DNA from: Wurfbainia villosa
Lineage: Eukaryota > Streptophyta > Magnoliopsida > Zingiberales > Zingiberaceae
Reading direction: 5' to 3'
NCBI GenBank assembly: GCA_025175895.1
Contig: CM045993.1
Span: 51,092,621 to 51,156,620, forward strand
Length of the DNA: 64,000 nt
The notes beneath the pieces were generated by a model. The model was not told the DNA's origin and made no database searches. It saw only the letters and a list, made by a program, of their open reading frames with translations. Below are positions 11,272 through 21,770 of the stretch, one piece after another (position 1 is the first letter of the stretch; the number at the start of each line of letters is the position of its first letter). The position numbers and the translations under genes were made by a program.

Positions 11272-12298
11272 AGGTTTCCGGTTTTGTGTGTTTAGGATTT
11301 GGTTAATTTTTTATGCACTTTTCATATATTATATGTGCCGGATAATAGTAGGATATGCGTAGTTTAACTCTTTGGTTGCAGGCATAAGATCCAACTATTA
11401 TGGCCATATGTGTGTATGTGATTGTATGTGTATATTTTGTTGAATCCTCGGGGTTGACATGGCTAGTACTTGATTTTTTGTAAATTAGATATGACATTGT
11501 TTAGCCACTCTTTATTTTATTTTACTTTCGATCTAGATTTCATGTACACTCCCTCGTGGAGTATAGGATCGATGGATGTAAATTAAAATAGGTTTTAGTC
11601 TCGGCTCAGATCTCCGGATGGCTTGTATATGGCATAGGAGGAGCAGACAAGAAGGCATTGCGACGGGAGACATATTTAAGACAAAAGCCATAATAGTTGG
11701 AAAATAATTTATTTTTCATATTTATTGCTTTTTGTTTGATATGCATGTCGTAGGCTAGGAAAATTGATCAATTTCAAATTACTAAGTGGGAGAGGGAATT
11801 TTTAAAATTCCCACGACCTCCATTAATGTTTTGACAAGTGATGCAAACAAACTTGCGCGTCGGCTCTGAGTGCCTTCCTCCATATTGGATGGGTTTGTTT
11901 ACGGATCACAAGGTCAAATATGGTTATAGGGAATTATCAAGGAGCGTGTGTACTTCCCAATCGAAAGGCACATAACCCAAGATAATTACCTTGGTACCGA
12001 GTAATAGTGAACACTTAGATACAAATATAAGTATCCTCCCCATCGGAGTCACTGCTTTTATTTGTAGGGCCAAAGAGGAACAAACAATTAATTTTACTTG
12101 TCAAAAAGTTAGGTTTACAAGATAGTAAAATTAATGGGTAAAACCTACTCTTATAAATGTAGAATTCGTATACGTCCACACTATCGTGACATATGATATT
12201 CTCGGTGTTGGTTGATTTTAAAATTTTATTGTTTGAGGAATCAATAATTTTTTGAAATTAATGTTTTGATTTATGTGATTCTTAGGTTTTCTTTCAAA
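11272..12298 (+). other. Untranslated leader of element B
   Basis: About 1.0 kb separates the primer site from gag without a sustained frame. It is collinear with the leaders of E (56750-57790, other strand) and G (62290-63335). It carries a repeated CCCCATCGG motif, intact at about 12036-12044 and mutated at about 11880 and 11955. Such leaders hold packaging and dimerisation signals in retroelements. That role is inferred here. Confidence 0.7.
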
Positions 12299-13120
12299 AT
12301 GACTTTCAACCCACTTGCTGTGATACTGAAAGAGAACAAACTTACTAGACCCAACTATATTGATTGGAAGAGGAATCTAGACATTGTCTTGACTGCTGAG
12401 GAATACAAATATGTACTCCTCGAAGAGTGCCCTCCCAAGCCTGCAGATGATTCTGGGGAAAAGGAGAGAGAGAGAGCTATAAGAAGTGGATCAAGACTGA
12501 TGAGATGACACGGTGTTATATTTTTGCATCTATGTCAAATGTACTGCAACATCAACATCAAGCCATGTCCACTGCTTATGATATGATGCTCAATCTCAAG
12601 GAGCTTTTCGGACACCAGAATCGGGCTGTGAGCCAAGAAGCCATGAGAAACTTGATGACGACCACCATGATCGAGGGAACACCCGTGAGAGATCATGTTC
12701 TCAAGATGATGGCTCATTTGAATGAGCTGGAGGTCCTAGGAGCTGAGATCGATGGGGAAACCCAGGTCGACATCATACTCCAGTCTCTACCTAGGAGTTT
12801 TGAGCAGTTTCACCTGAACTACAACATGAACAAGAGGTTGTATTCGTTGGCGGAACTTTTGACAGAACTCCAGGTGGAAGAGGGACTATTTCGTCAGAGT
12901 CCTCAGGCGCATGCCGTGGTGACCCAAAAGGTTTCTATTTCTAAGCCGAAAGGCAAGAAGAAGAAGAAACAAACTAGGGCGAAGGCGGTGGGAAGTACTC
13001 AAGGAGGAGTGAAGAAGCCGAAAGACAAGTGCTTCACTTGTAAGCAAACTGGATACTGGAAGAAGGACTGCCCCATTCGCAAGAACAAAGGTATATCTTT
13101 TGGTCTAGTCATTGAAACAT
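12299..13120 (+). pseudogene. gag of element B, frameshifted
   Basis: Gag starts at ATG 12299 (MTFNPLAVILKENKL), the start also used in E and G. The frame breaks in an AG-rich run near 12465-12480 and resumes as DEMTRCYIFASMSNVLQ at about 12497. The body shows the UBN2-type core (FEQFHLNYNMNKRLYSLAEL), a lysine-rich region and a zinc knuckle near 13028-13072. The knuckle reads CFTCKQTGYWKKDC, where the zinc-binding His is replaced by Tyr. Gag forms the cytoplasmic particle that holds RNA and enzymes. Confidence 0.9.
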
Positions 13121-13570
13121 GTTTAGCGGTGTTATCTACCGGCACCTGGTGTGTAGATACGGGAGCCACTGATCATGTCTGCAATACTTTACAGGGGTTC
13201 CAGGAAACCAGACGACTGGCTAAAGGGGAGATTATCGTGTACTTGGGCGATGCCACGAAGGTGGCGGCTGTTGCAGTGGGAGATGTTCATTTATATTTTG
13301 AGAAAAATAAACTTTTGGTTCTTAAGAATTGCCTTTATGTACCCTTATTTAGAAAGAATTTAATTTTGGTTTCTAAATTATTTATGGATGGATATTCTAT
13401 TTCTTTTAATGACAGAGTTGTTATAAGAAGGAATAGGGACATTATCTGTTCGGGTGCATTGATAGGAAATTTGTACACACTTGAACCAAAACCTCCGACG
13501 ATGCAAATTGAAGTTAATAACTCATCTTCTAATTCCAATAAGAGAAAAGAACCTTCGAAGATGAACCAAA
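13121..13570 (+). pseudogene. Aspartic protease of element B
   Basis: This continues the gag frame. The motif WCVDTGATDHVCN at about 13148-13186 keeps the DTG triplet of retropepsins and is followed by LGDATKVAAVAVG and NCLYVPLFRKNL. No stop lies within the domain. It would cut the polyprotein inside the particle, but the upstream frameshift uncouples it from the gag start. Confidence 0.88.
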
Positions 13571-14600
13571 CATATCTTTGGCATCTTAGGCTTGATCACA
13601 TTAACCTAAGCAGAATTCAAAGGTTGATAGCTGATGGACCTTTGGGTTCATTAGTGGTGGAGGATCTCCCAACCTGTGAATCTTGCTTGGAGGGTAAGAT
13701 GACCAAGAGACCTTTTAAGGCTAAGGGGTATAGAGCCAAAGATGTGTTAGAATTGGTTCATTCTGATTTGTGTGGTCCTATGTCTATCCAGGCTAGAGGT
13801 GGTTTTGAGTATTTCATCTTTTTTATAGACGACTACTCGAGATATGGATACATTTACCTGATGCGCCGCAAGTCTGAATGCTTTGACAAGTTAAAATAAT
13901 TCAAGGCTGATGTGGAGAAATGTCAAGGTAAAAGTATCAAGACACTACGATCTGATCGTGGTGGTGAGTACCTCTTGGGAGAGTTTAGGAACTACTTATC
14001 AGAGGCTGGGATTCAATCCCAATTGACTGCACTGCACACCCCAAAGAGAACGGTGTAGCGAGGACTCTTATAGAGATGGTTAGATCGATGATGAGTTATT
14101 CTGAGTTGCCAGATTCGTTCTGGGGATATGCTCTGGATACAGTGGTGTACATTCTGAACTTGGTTCCATCTAAATCAGTACCTTCTACTCCTACAGAATT
14201 GTGGACTGGGCGAAAGCCTAGTCTAAGACATATTCGGATATGGGGGAGTCCAACACATGTGCTGAAGGCAGATGCTGGTAAGTTGGAACCTCGTACAGAA
14301 GTATGCATGTTCGTTGGCTATCCCAGGGGAATGAAGGGTGGATTGTTTTATAGTCCTAGAGATCAGAGGGTGATCATTACCACGAATGCCAGATTTCTAG
14401 AGGAAGACTATGTGATGAGCCACAAGCCCAAGAGTAAAATTGTTCTGGAAGAGTTAAATGGGGAAGTCACTTCTTTAGTACCACCGGTACAAGAGGATAT
14501 ACCACATGTCACTGCACCGCGTGTCACAGAGGATACACAGGTGATACCTCGTCGTAGTGGGAGGGTTGTGAGACAGCCTGAGAGATTCATGTTCTTGGGA
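13571..14600 (+). pseudogene. Integrase of element B, broken
   Basis: The pre-integrase zinc region is LWHLRLDHINLSRIQRL with CESCLEGKM. The core has Asp in HSDLCGPM (about 13758) and Asp in RSDRGGEY (about 13953). A TAA at 13897-13899 replaces a sense codon between them, and a small deletion near 14040-14060 removes the segment that should carry the catalytic Glu. From 14076 the frame is open again (MVRSMMSYSELPDSFWGYAL) through the C-terminal region GKLEPRTEVCMFVGYPRG. Confidence 0.88.
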
Positions 14601-15480
14601 GAATCTTCTGATTTGGTCCCTGACGAACATGAACCTGATTCCTGGACATATGATGAGGCAATCCAAGATAAAGATGCAGTATCTTGGCAAAGTGCAATGA
14701 ATGCTGAGATTGAATCTATGGATTCAAATCAGGTCTGGGAGCTAGTAGAACCACCCGATGGTGTAAAAACCATTGGATACAAGTTGATCTACAAGAGAAA
14801 GAGAGGAATAGATGGGAAGGTTGAGACCTTCAAAGCGAGGCTTATTGCGAAGGGGTATACTCAGAAAGAGGGTATCGATTATGAGGAGACCTTTTCGCCG
14901 GTAGCCATGCTTAAGTCTATCCGAATTCTCTTATGCATAGCAGCTCATATGGATTATGAGGTGTGGCAGATGGATGTCAAGACAACTTTCCTTAATGGAA
15001 GTCTTGAGGAAAAAATCTACATGAAGCAACCAGAGGGATTCATTGCTAAAGGCAAAGAGCATCTTGTGTGTAAGCTTAATCGGTCCATTTATGGATTGAA
15101 GCAAGCTTTGAGGTCTTGGAACATCCGCTTTGATGAGGCAATCCAGTCTTATAGATTTATTCAAAGTCCGGATGAGTCTTGTGTATACAAGAGATGTGAC
15201 AGAAACATAGTGGTATTTCTTGTACTATACGTAGATGACATTTTGTTGATTGGCAACAATATCAAGGTGTTATCGGACGTAAGGGTATGGTTGTCCAAAC
15301 AGTTTGATATGAAGGACTTGGGAGAGGTGGGACACATCCTTAGGATAAAGGTGATAAGGGATCGCAGGAAAAGAATGTTGTGCTTATCCCAAGCTTCATA
15401 CATAGACACGATTATGGAGCGTTTTAGCATGCAGAACTCTAAGAAGGGTTTTCTACCTTTTAGGCATGGAGTAATCCAGG
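14601..15480 (+). pseudogene. Reverse transcriptase of element B
   Basis: This is an open RVT_2 domain: IGYKLIYKRKRGIDGKVETF, MDVKTTFLNG (about 14970), YGLKQALRSWNIRF (about 15090) and the YVDD box at 15228-15239 in LYVDDILLIGNN. It breaks at about 15472 after FRHGV, where about 60 residues present in element E (PLSKEMCP onward) are missing. A stop follows at 15501. Confidence 0.9.
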
Positions 15481-16051
15481 ACAGGGACATTGGACTGCGG
15501 TAAAGCATATATTGAAGTACCTGAGAAGGACTAGGGATTATATGCTGGTTTACCGGGCAGACCAATTACTCCTTGTAGGTTACATGGATTCCGACTTCCA
15601 ATCAGATAGGGATAACAGTAAGTCTACCTTAGGTTTTGTGTTTACTTTGGGAGATGGAGCCATTGTATGGAGGAGTGTCAAGCAGAAATGCGTGGCGGAC
15701 TCTACAATGGAAGTTGAGTTTGTGGCAGCCTCTAAGGCGGCCAAAGAAGCTGTGTGGCTCAGGAACTTCCTGATGGACTTAGATGTGATTCCTGGTTTAC
15801 CCAGAACTATCATAATTTATTGTGATAATAGTAGTGCAGTTGCAAACTCGAAGGAACCACGAGCCCATAAGGCTAGTAAACACATAGAGCACAAGTACCA
15901 CCTGATACGAGAAATCATAAAGAGAGGAGAAGTTGTTGTGGCCAAGATTGCATCAAAGGATAACCTGGAAGATTCTTTCACTAAGGCCCTTCCGACGAGA
16001 GCTTTTGATAGGCATGTGGAGGGAATAGGGATCAGATGTATGACAGTTTGA
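15481..16051 (+). pseudogene. RNase H domain of element B
   Basis: After the deletion the frame runs from LKYLRRTRDYMLVY to TGA at 16049-16051. Visible motifs are MDSDFQSDRDNSKST, STMEVEFVAASKAAKE and IIIYCDNSSAVANSKEPRAH, which carry the acidic residues of copia RNase H. The C-terminus (KALPTRAFDRHVEGIGIRCM) is the family end and also occurs in E. Confidence 0.88.
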
Positions 16052-16073
16052 GGATAGCATAGTCTTTTAGTAT

Positions 16074-16084
16074 AAGTGGGAGAT
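16074..16084 (+). promoter_or_regulatory. Polypurine tract of element B
   Basis: AAGTGGGAGAT abuts the 3' LTR. It matches the tract of element E on the other strand. Confidence 0.85.
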
Positions 16085-17002
16085 TATAGGGATGTATACT
16101 GAAAAGTCTTTCTTTTGTATGAACATCTTTATTTTGAAATAAGAATCACATGATCATTGTTTGCATATTATTATGGTTATGCATATTGTCTAATACTTTA
16201 CATTGTAGATAACATGGTGTGTGATGTCACATAGGAGATCATGTTATCGGCTCCTTGAAAAGTATAAGTAAAGGCTCACAACCGAGATGACTTTGGACAA
16301 ACCATCGGAATGGTTGTAGTGTGATTTGGTATTGGTTTGTCTTGACCATAGAATAATACTAGTGTACTTTGTGTGTATTGAGCAGGACCGACTTAGAGGT
16401 GATTCGATTTATTACTGACTACATAATCGAATCGGACCTCAGATATTATTTAGTACATGCTCTTAATCCCGATATAATAACGGGCACATATACTTAGTAT
16501 TCATCTCTTTGATTTACCAATGGGCGAGATTTATAGATTAAATCGATAGACTCAGTAAGTTGGGAGATGATATTATTTATATGGTGTGCCATTGATTATA
16601 GAAGGAAACCATGTCCTATATATTAGGATGATGATGTCCCCTTGAGGAGCTCATAAGGTTCATCATATAGGTGGACTTGGTCCGGCATGATGAAAAGGTT
16701 GAGTGGTACTACTCATGGAGTTAGATGTTGATTAATTAATGGTTAGTAAATTAATTAATCGACGGACATTTGAGATCTTAAACACGGGGAGAAAATATAC
16801 AAATAATATATGGAGCCCATATTATCATATGGGGGTTGGTGAGGTAGATCGATGATGATCCTTTAGTGGATTGGATTATCATTAGTGGATCGGACTTTAT
16901 GTGGGCTTGATCCATGGGTGGCCAAGATCCAACTCCTCCTCATGGTCCCTAATGTAGCTTATTAACACCTCATGAAGCTTAGATCCAATGGATAGAAACA
17001 AA

Positions 17003-17112
17003 TCTCTAGATCCATAGGTAGAGATTAAATCTCTAAGATCCGACGGTTGAGATTAAATCTCTAGATCCGATGGTTGAGATTAAATCCCTAGAACCGATGG
17101 TAGAGATTAAAA
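17003..17112 (+). repeat. 27-bp tandem repeat in B LTR, about 4 units
   Basis: Units resemble GATTAAATCTCTAGATCC followed by GACGGTTGA. The same array has about 10 units in the G LTR (61140-61405) and 2-3 units in the E LTRs, so its length varies between copies. Confidence 0.8.
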
Positions 17113-17131
17113 GGAAGCTTATCCCTAACTC

Positions 17132-17139
17132 TATAAAAG
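17132..17139 (+). promoter_or_regulatory. TATA box in 3' LTR of element B
   Basis: TATAAAAG in ACTCTATAAAAGGACC follows the tandem repeat. The equivalent is absent from the 5' LTR. Confidence 0.65.
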
Positions 17140-17988
17140 GACCTTGATGGGTTGGCGTGGGGATTAATCCAAGGAGAGCTAGGGTTTTGGGCGGCAAGAG
17201 AGGAATCCTAGTTGAGATAGGATTAGGGTTTTGGAGGCTTGGGCGGCTCCAAATAAGGAAGTTTTTCCTTTCTTCTTCCTTCTCCATTGGCCGGCATCCA
17301 ACACTCTTTCCAGCCCCTTTCTAGCCCTTGGCTGGTGCCCAAAGGTTCTCTTCTCTTCTCCTTGAGTGGTGGAAACAAGACTTAGGTGTGCCTTGGTCGG
17401 TTTCCATCATCATCACCTCCTCCTAGTTGGCCGGCGGCAAGGATTCCTTTTGTTCCTTGTTGGTTGGTTTTAGGGAGGAGAAAAACTTTGTTTCTATTCT
17501 TTCTTTTGCTTTGGAAGAGCAAGGAAGGAAGATTTATGATCTAGGAGCTTCAACTTTTGGTAGATCGTCGCCCACACGACGTCCGAAAGGAGGAAGGTCA
17601 TACATTAGAAGATCGAGAGGTATATCGATTCTCTAATTTTTATATGTTACATGTTTGTATTTATTTTTCAATTATGAGCATGATATAAATCTGTATATGG
17701 CTAAATAATACTTGGATCCCGAACATAAACACAAAAGCCGGCGATTCGGACATCGTCTATTCCGCGACTACTCGTAGAATAGAGGATGGTCGCTTGAACA
17801 ATGAGTTTGTTCAAGTGACCTCTCTAAACGAATAGCACGACGATGACTTGGTTGTTTGGGCAATCCCTTTTGTCTAGGATTATTTTTTTTTTAATCTGGG
17901 GACATCGAAGGGATCACCATGATCAAGCAACCGAGGTGAAGTGGGAAGCGAAGTTTTCCCTCACAGACTCGATAAGCAAAAACCTTCA

Positions 17989-17993
17989 CCTTA
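17989..17993. repeat. Target-site duplication of B, right copy
   Basis: CCTTA repeats 9954-9958. The sequence continues CAAAGCTGCAACTCG, so the interrupted C LTR resumes without loss. Confidence 0.85.
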
Positions 17994-19049
17994 CAAAGCT
18001 GCAACTCGAATTGATTTCTGCTTAGCAGTCGACTTCTCATACCCATCAGTCGGCTGCTCATGTAGCCATTGTCTCATAATGTCTTAATCCACATTGGAAA
18101 AGTCCCAACGGATACCTAGCCGTCGATTGTCATTACTAGCAGTCGACTACTTAAGCCCGTAGCCGACTGCTTAGTCGGCTACCAAGCTTTCTGTCTCGCG
18201 ATAAAAACCTACAACAGTCGACTACCCTCCATGGCAGTCGACTGCTCAAGGCCAGTCGACTACCATAACATGGCAGTCGACTTCCCAGGCGACTCGACCA
18301 CAGTTGATCGCCAGTCGACTGGTCATAATCTCAGTCAACTGCTAATTGTCGACTCGACTGCCAAGTGTCAAACACTTGACCAGTCGACTGGTCCATAACT
18401 CCAGTTGACTGCTACACCTCAACCATGAGGTTTACTCCAAATATGATGCCCTCATACTTGCTAGACCACCATTAGCCTAGACCTAAGCCTTCTAGCCACC
18501 TCCATCAACCTCACGACTATCAAATCCCTCCAAGTCATCCATGACTTGTTCATCCATATGCTAGCCTTCAGGTGGTTCCATCGCCTATTGTCATGCTAAG
18601 CTGGTCTACACTGCCAAGATATACACTTGGACTTTACACCGCCAACCATTATACTTATGCTGCCAAGACTCCACTCTTGGATTTTACGCCGCCAATATCA
18701 ACCCTTGGACTTTCCATGCCAACTCCATGTTTGACTTTCTAATTGCCAAGACTCAAACTTGGACTTTCCCTTGCCAAGACCCATTCTTGGACTTTCCCTT
18801 GCCAAGACCCATGCTTGGACTTTTCATGCCAAGTACTCAAGACTTGGACTTTCTCATTGGAAATAGCCACGCTTGGACTTTCCATGTCAAGTACTGAAGA
18901 CTTTGACTTCTCCATCATATGGTCAACCCCATGTCAACCATATAGTCAACCGATTGTCAAACAATGGTCAACTCCTCATTAAACATCAAAACACTACTCG
19001 AGTCAAAGTTGAGTCTGGTTAATCATGACCTAAGCCAATTGCACTAACA
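17994..19049 (-). repeat. Element C 3' LTR, second piece (LTR start)
   Basis: This continues the C LTR after B. It holds a CAGTCGACTG-type cluster (about 18030-18420), an array of CCAAG/CTTGG palindromes (about 18610-18905) and the LTR start GCACTAACA at 19041-19049 (TGTTAGTGC on the minus strand). Both arrays mirror those in C2 at 8246-9463. Together with 9464-9958 the LTR is about 1.55 kb. Confidence 0.8.
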
Positions 19050-19063
19050 ATCTACCCCTTTTT
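19050..19063 (-). promoter_or_regulatory. Polypurine tract of element C
   Basis: The minus strand reads AAAAAGGGGTAGAT directly before TGTTAGTGC. AAAGGGGGAGAT-like tracts are usual in SIRE-group elements. Confidence 0.75.
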
Positions 19064-20865
19064 GATGTTTGACAAAAACAAAATACTTTTGAGTTACAAC
19101 ACTAGCTCAAACTAATCCTCCCAATTTTCCAAATTGGGAATTCTTACATTCTCCCATCAATTCTCATTAACTCTCCCACAAATTCTCCCCCTTTTTGGCA
19201 TACATCAAAAAGGCTCTCCCCAAGGATGTCAATGTCTCATATCCCAATGAGATCTTACAATCTCCCTCTTGGTCCAAAAACATCTAGGATGCCTTCACTC
19301 TTCCTAGTGATAAATCCCATATCACTGAAGAGAGGCAATCCTCACTCCTCCCAATCTCTAAATTCTCCCCCCTATGAGGAAGAACATATCCATCATCCCA
19401 TGATGGATAACCTCCCCCTAAAGGTTTGCTCCCCCTTGACCATTGCACCAACAATGTCCTTGGAGAGTCCCTAAGCCTATAGGAATACTAAACCATCAAA
19501 ATTAAGGTCGAAAGTTCAAACTTGAACTTTCACACACCTTAAGATTGATACACACCCTAAACAACTCTCCTAATCGATATCCAATGGATTTTCACCCTTT
19601 ATAATGCTTTCCAAAGCATATCCTAGGGTTAGGAGTAGTTTAGGGTAGCCTAACATAGCTGAAATCAGGCTAAATAAACTTTGTTTACCCGAAATCAGGC
19701 CAGACAATCGACTCTTTCAAATCAATGATCGCTTGACGCCTTGATCATTGTCATCCATGGATCATGAAATTACGAAAATCATAAGTAATTATACATAAAT
19801 AAAAAAATCATAAAAATTCATATATATAATACTTATAATAATCATTATGGGTAAAAAATATTTGAAAAATAAAATACTTATAAAATATTGAGATTGATAC
19901 AAAATTCAAAACCATTGATAACTTCAATATTTTTGACCTATTTTGTATCAACTTCTTCAATGATGACTTCTATCAAAAGATAGACTACACCAGGGGTTTT
20001 CAAAATGATTTTGAGATGATTTTAAAACCTTAATTTCAATCATGGTCTATGGGCTAAGTATACATGACTTGTATACTAGCTTTCCTCATGATTTGTCCAT
20101 GGTATAAGATGAGTTTAAGCTAATCTAGATTCAAGAACTATGCACCTTGATCTTAACTCATTTCCTATCATCTCACATGTTCTAGGGTGTAGAGATGCAC
20201 ACACATGTCAATGTGATGTGAGATGTGGGTTTTGTTCAGCCTAAACTAAGGTCTCATGCATTTTCTAAGGCAACACTATTTGATTATCTTATGCACAGGA
20301 CTTCAAATCATGCCATAGTCCTTAAATCAATTTTAATTAGCCCTAAATTCATGAATGATAATTATGGAATAAATGATAGCATAAATAAACATGTGCCAAT
20401 AATCATGATGTCATGACATGTGAATATAAACCTAAATATACATGACATAAAAACTAACCCTAAGCATAATCATGACATTTTATATGATAAAAATAAGATA
20501 TGATGTCATGACATGTCATATGATAAACAAATCATGGAAAATAAAGTGTAAGGCATAAAAATAACTAAAATTTTAATATTAGTTGCCATTTGTTAGGATT
20601 AAGTTATTTTTGCCATACTACTCATATCTACCATGTGTGCCAAAAATCTAAAATGACACACTATGACCTCTTAAACCTTAATTGTGCCAATTTGATCAAT
20701 TTTTCATAGTTCTCAAAATATATTGGCACATCCTAAAATCCTTTAGGATATAAATTCAACCTTATTTCCAAAGTATCCCATAACCTTGGAAAGGACCTAA
20801 AATGTCAACTTTACTATAGTTGAGTAAACTACCCATCCAATCAAGGATGACACATCCTAACCCAT
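19064..20865 (-). other. Non-coding internal region of element C
   Basis: About 1.8 kb lies between the gag end and the purine tract. Neither strand shows protease, integrase, RT or RNase H motifs. Open frames here are short and unlike known proteins. The part near the LTR is pyrimidine-rich on the plus strand (repeated CTCCCCCTTTTT-like runs), like the 3' untranslated part of D and F. The left to middle part is AT-rich. Confidence 0.6.
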
Positions 20866-21213
20866 TTAGCGTGAATCGACCACGCTCCTAGGAACCCAAT
20901 ACATATTGGAGCTCCTTGGGTTTACTAAGTATTCCTTAAGGATAAATTCCATAGATACCCTCCTAATGACCCTTCTAGGCTTAGAAGCCTTGGTCATTTG
21001 GGTCTTGCCTAGGTTAACTCTAGGGGTGACTCCCCTTGTAACCTTCATAGTGGCCTCCCTAGGTTTCATGGAAACCTTGGCCACTAGACACACACCTTGG
21101 TTACCCTTAGAGATAACTACCCTAGTAACCTTGGCCTTCCTAGACCTAGGTTGAGTTCCATAATTGAATGGAACATTATGATAGGTCTCCTTGGGCTTAG
21201 GTTTGTGACCCAA
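20866..21213 (-). pseudogene. gag C-terminal fragment of element C
   Basis: The 115-residue frame ends in NMYWVPRSVVDSR preceded by ILKEYLVNPRS. This matches the SIRE gag tail pattern seen in D (NPYWVPKDQIHYVDRP) and F (NRYWIPQDQVHFLDRP). The rest is basic and repetitive (KVTRGVTPRVNLGKTQ). It stops at 21213, four bases before F. The upstream gag should lie beyond the nest outside the window. Confidence 0.6.
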
Positions 21214-21217
21214 ACCT

Positions 21218-21770
21218 TGTTGGATCGAAATGAGCGCTAGAGGGGGGGGGGTGAATAGAGCAAAATAATCTTTTCATTTCGTTCGATATAAAACACGAGT
21301 AAAAGCAAAAAAATAAATAATACAATTCTATTTTTATTTGGTTCACAACCTACCGAGTAGTAATCCAAGGCCCTAACGATCCTAGACCGCGTACGGAGGG
21401 CAATTCACTAACACACTCCTCCTCATTGGAGGTAGGAGTTGACGATTACAAAGATATAAGAAAACTTGAGGTAGAGAGACAAACCCCTCTCTCCTCGTTA
21501 TGGTAAAAGCTCAGAAATATAAACTTAAATACAAGAAATCTGAATTAACAACTTAAGATGTTACTGACGACTAAGGAGTTGAAGGTTGAGCTCGTGTTGT
21601 AGGCGTTTCGGTAGCGCTTCGTCATCATAGAGTTGTCGGAGAGTCGCGGCGTTGCGGGAGCACTTGGAATTATGAAAATGGTGAAGAACGCTTCTTTTAT
21701 AGCCTTTGAAGCCCCCCCAACGTTCGGTCCCAGCTCATGGTCAAAGAGCCTCATCTCCCCAAGATAAGTG
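21218..21770 (-). repeat. Element F 3' LTR, first piece (LTR end)
   Basis: TGTTGGATCGAAATGAGCGC, TAGAGG and a G run form the reverse complement of the D LTR end (CACCCCCCCCTCTAGCGAACC...GATCCAACA). A TATA box on the minus strand (CTATAAAAG) lies at about 21692-21700. The piece ends with AAGTG, the target of H, and continues at 40786. Confidence 0.85.
21766..21770. repeat. Target-site duplication of H, left copy
   Basis: AAGTG precedes the H LTR and is repeated at 40781-40785 after its far end, 19 kb away. Confidence 0.85.

Larger units (their letters stand above)
9959..17988 (+). mobile_element. Element B: full-length Tork/Angela-like copia retrotransposon
   Basis: Both LTRs, primer site, leader, gag, protease, integrase, RT, RNase H and purine tract are present in order, flanked by a perfect CCTTA duplication. 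The coding region has a frameshift in gag, a nonsense codon and frameshift in integrase, and an internal deletion between RT and RNase H. The two LTRs differ at about 30 of the first 545 aligned bases by eye (about 5 percent). The 5' LTR lacks about 607 bp present in the 3' LTR, including the TATA box. Confidence 0.93.
16085..17988 (+). repeat. 3' LTR of element B (1.9 kb)
   Basis: It begins TATAGGGATGTATACTG (the first bases TG have become TA) and ends AAAACCTTCA, followed by the CCTTA duplication. It keeps the region lost from the 5' LTR, with a 27-bp tandem repeat at about 17003-17112 and a TATA box at 17132-17139. Confidence 0.9.
9464..21217 (-). mobile_element. Element C: SIRE-like retrotransposon, pol-less, partial
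   Basis: The visible parts on the minus strand are a 3' LTR (9464-9958 plus 17989-19049, split by element B), a purine tract, about 1.8 kb without coding sequence and the C-terminal end of gag (20866-21213). The element is then interrupted by F at 21218. The rest, including the 5' LTR, should lie outside the window. No protease, integrase, RT or RNase H remnant is seen between gag and LTR. This suggests a gag-only derivative rather than simple decay. Confidence 0.7.

Noticed and set aside
21237..21252. Long G runs (also at 6427 and 9489) as possible G-quadruplex elements
   Set aside because: They are the reverse complement of the C-rich CACCCCCCC box near the end of SIRE-like LTRs, a normal family feature. 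Single runs do not make a four-run motif.
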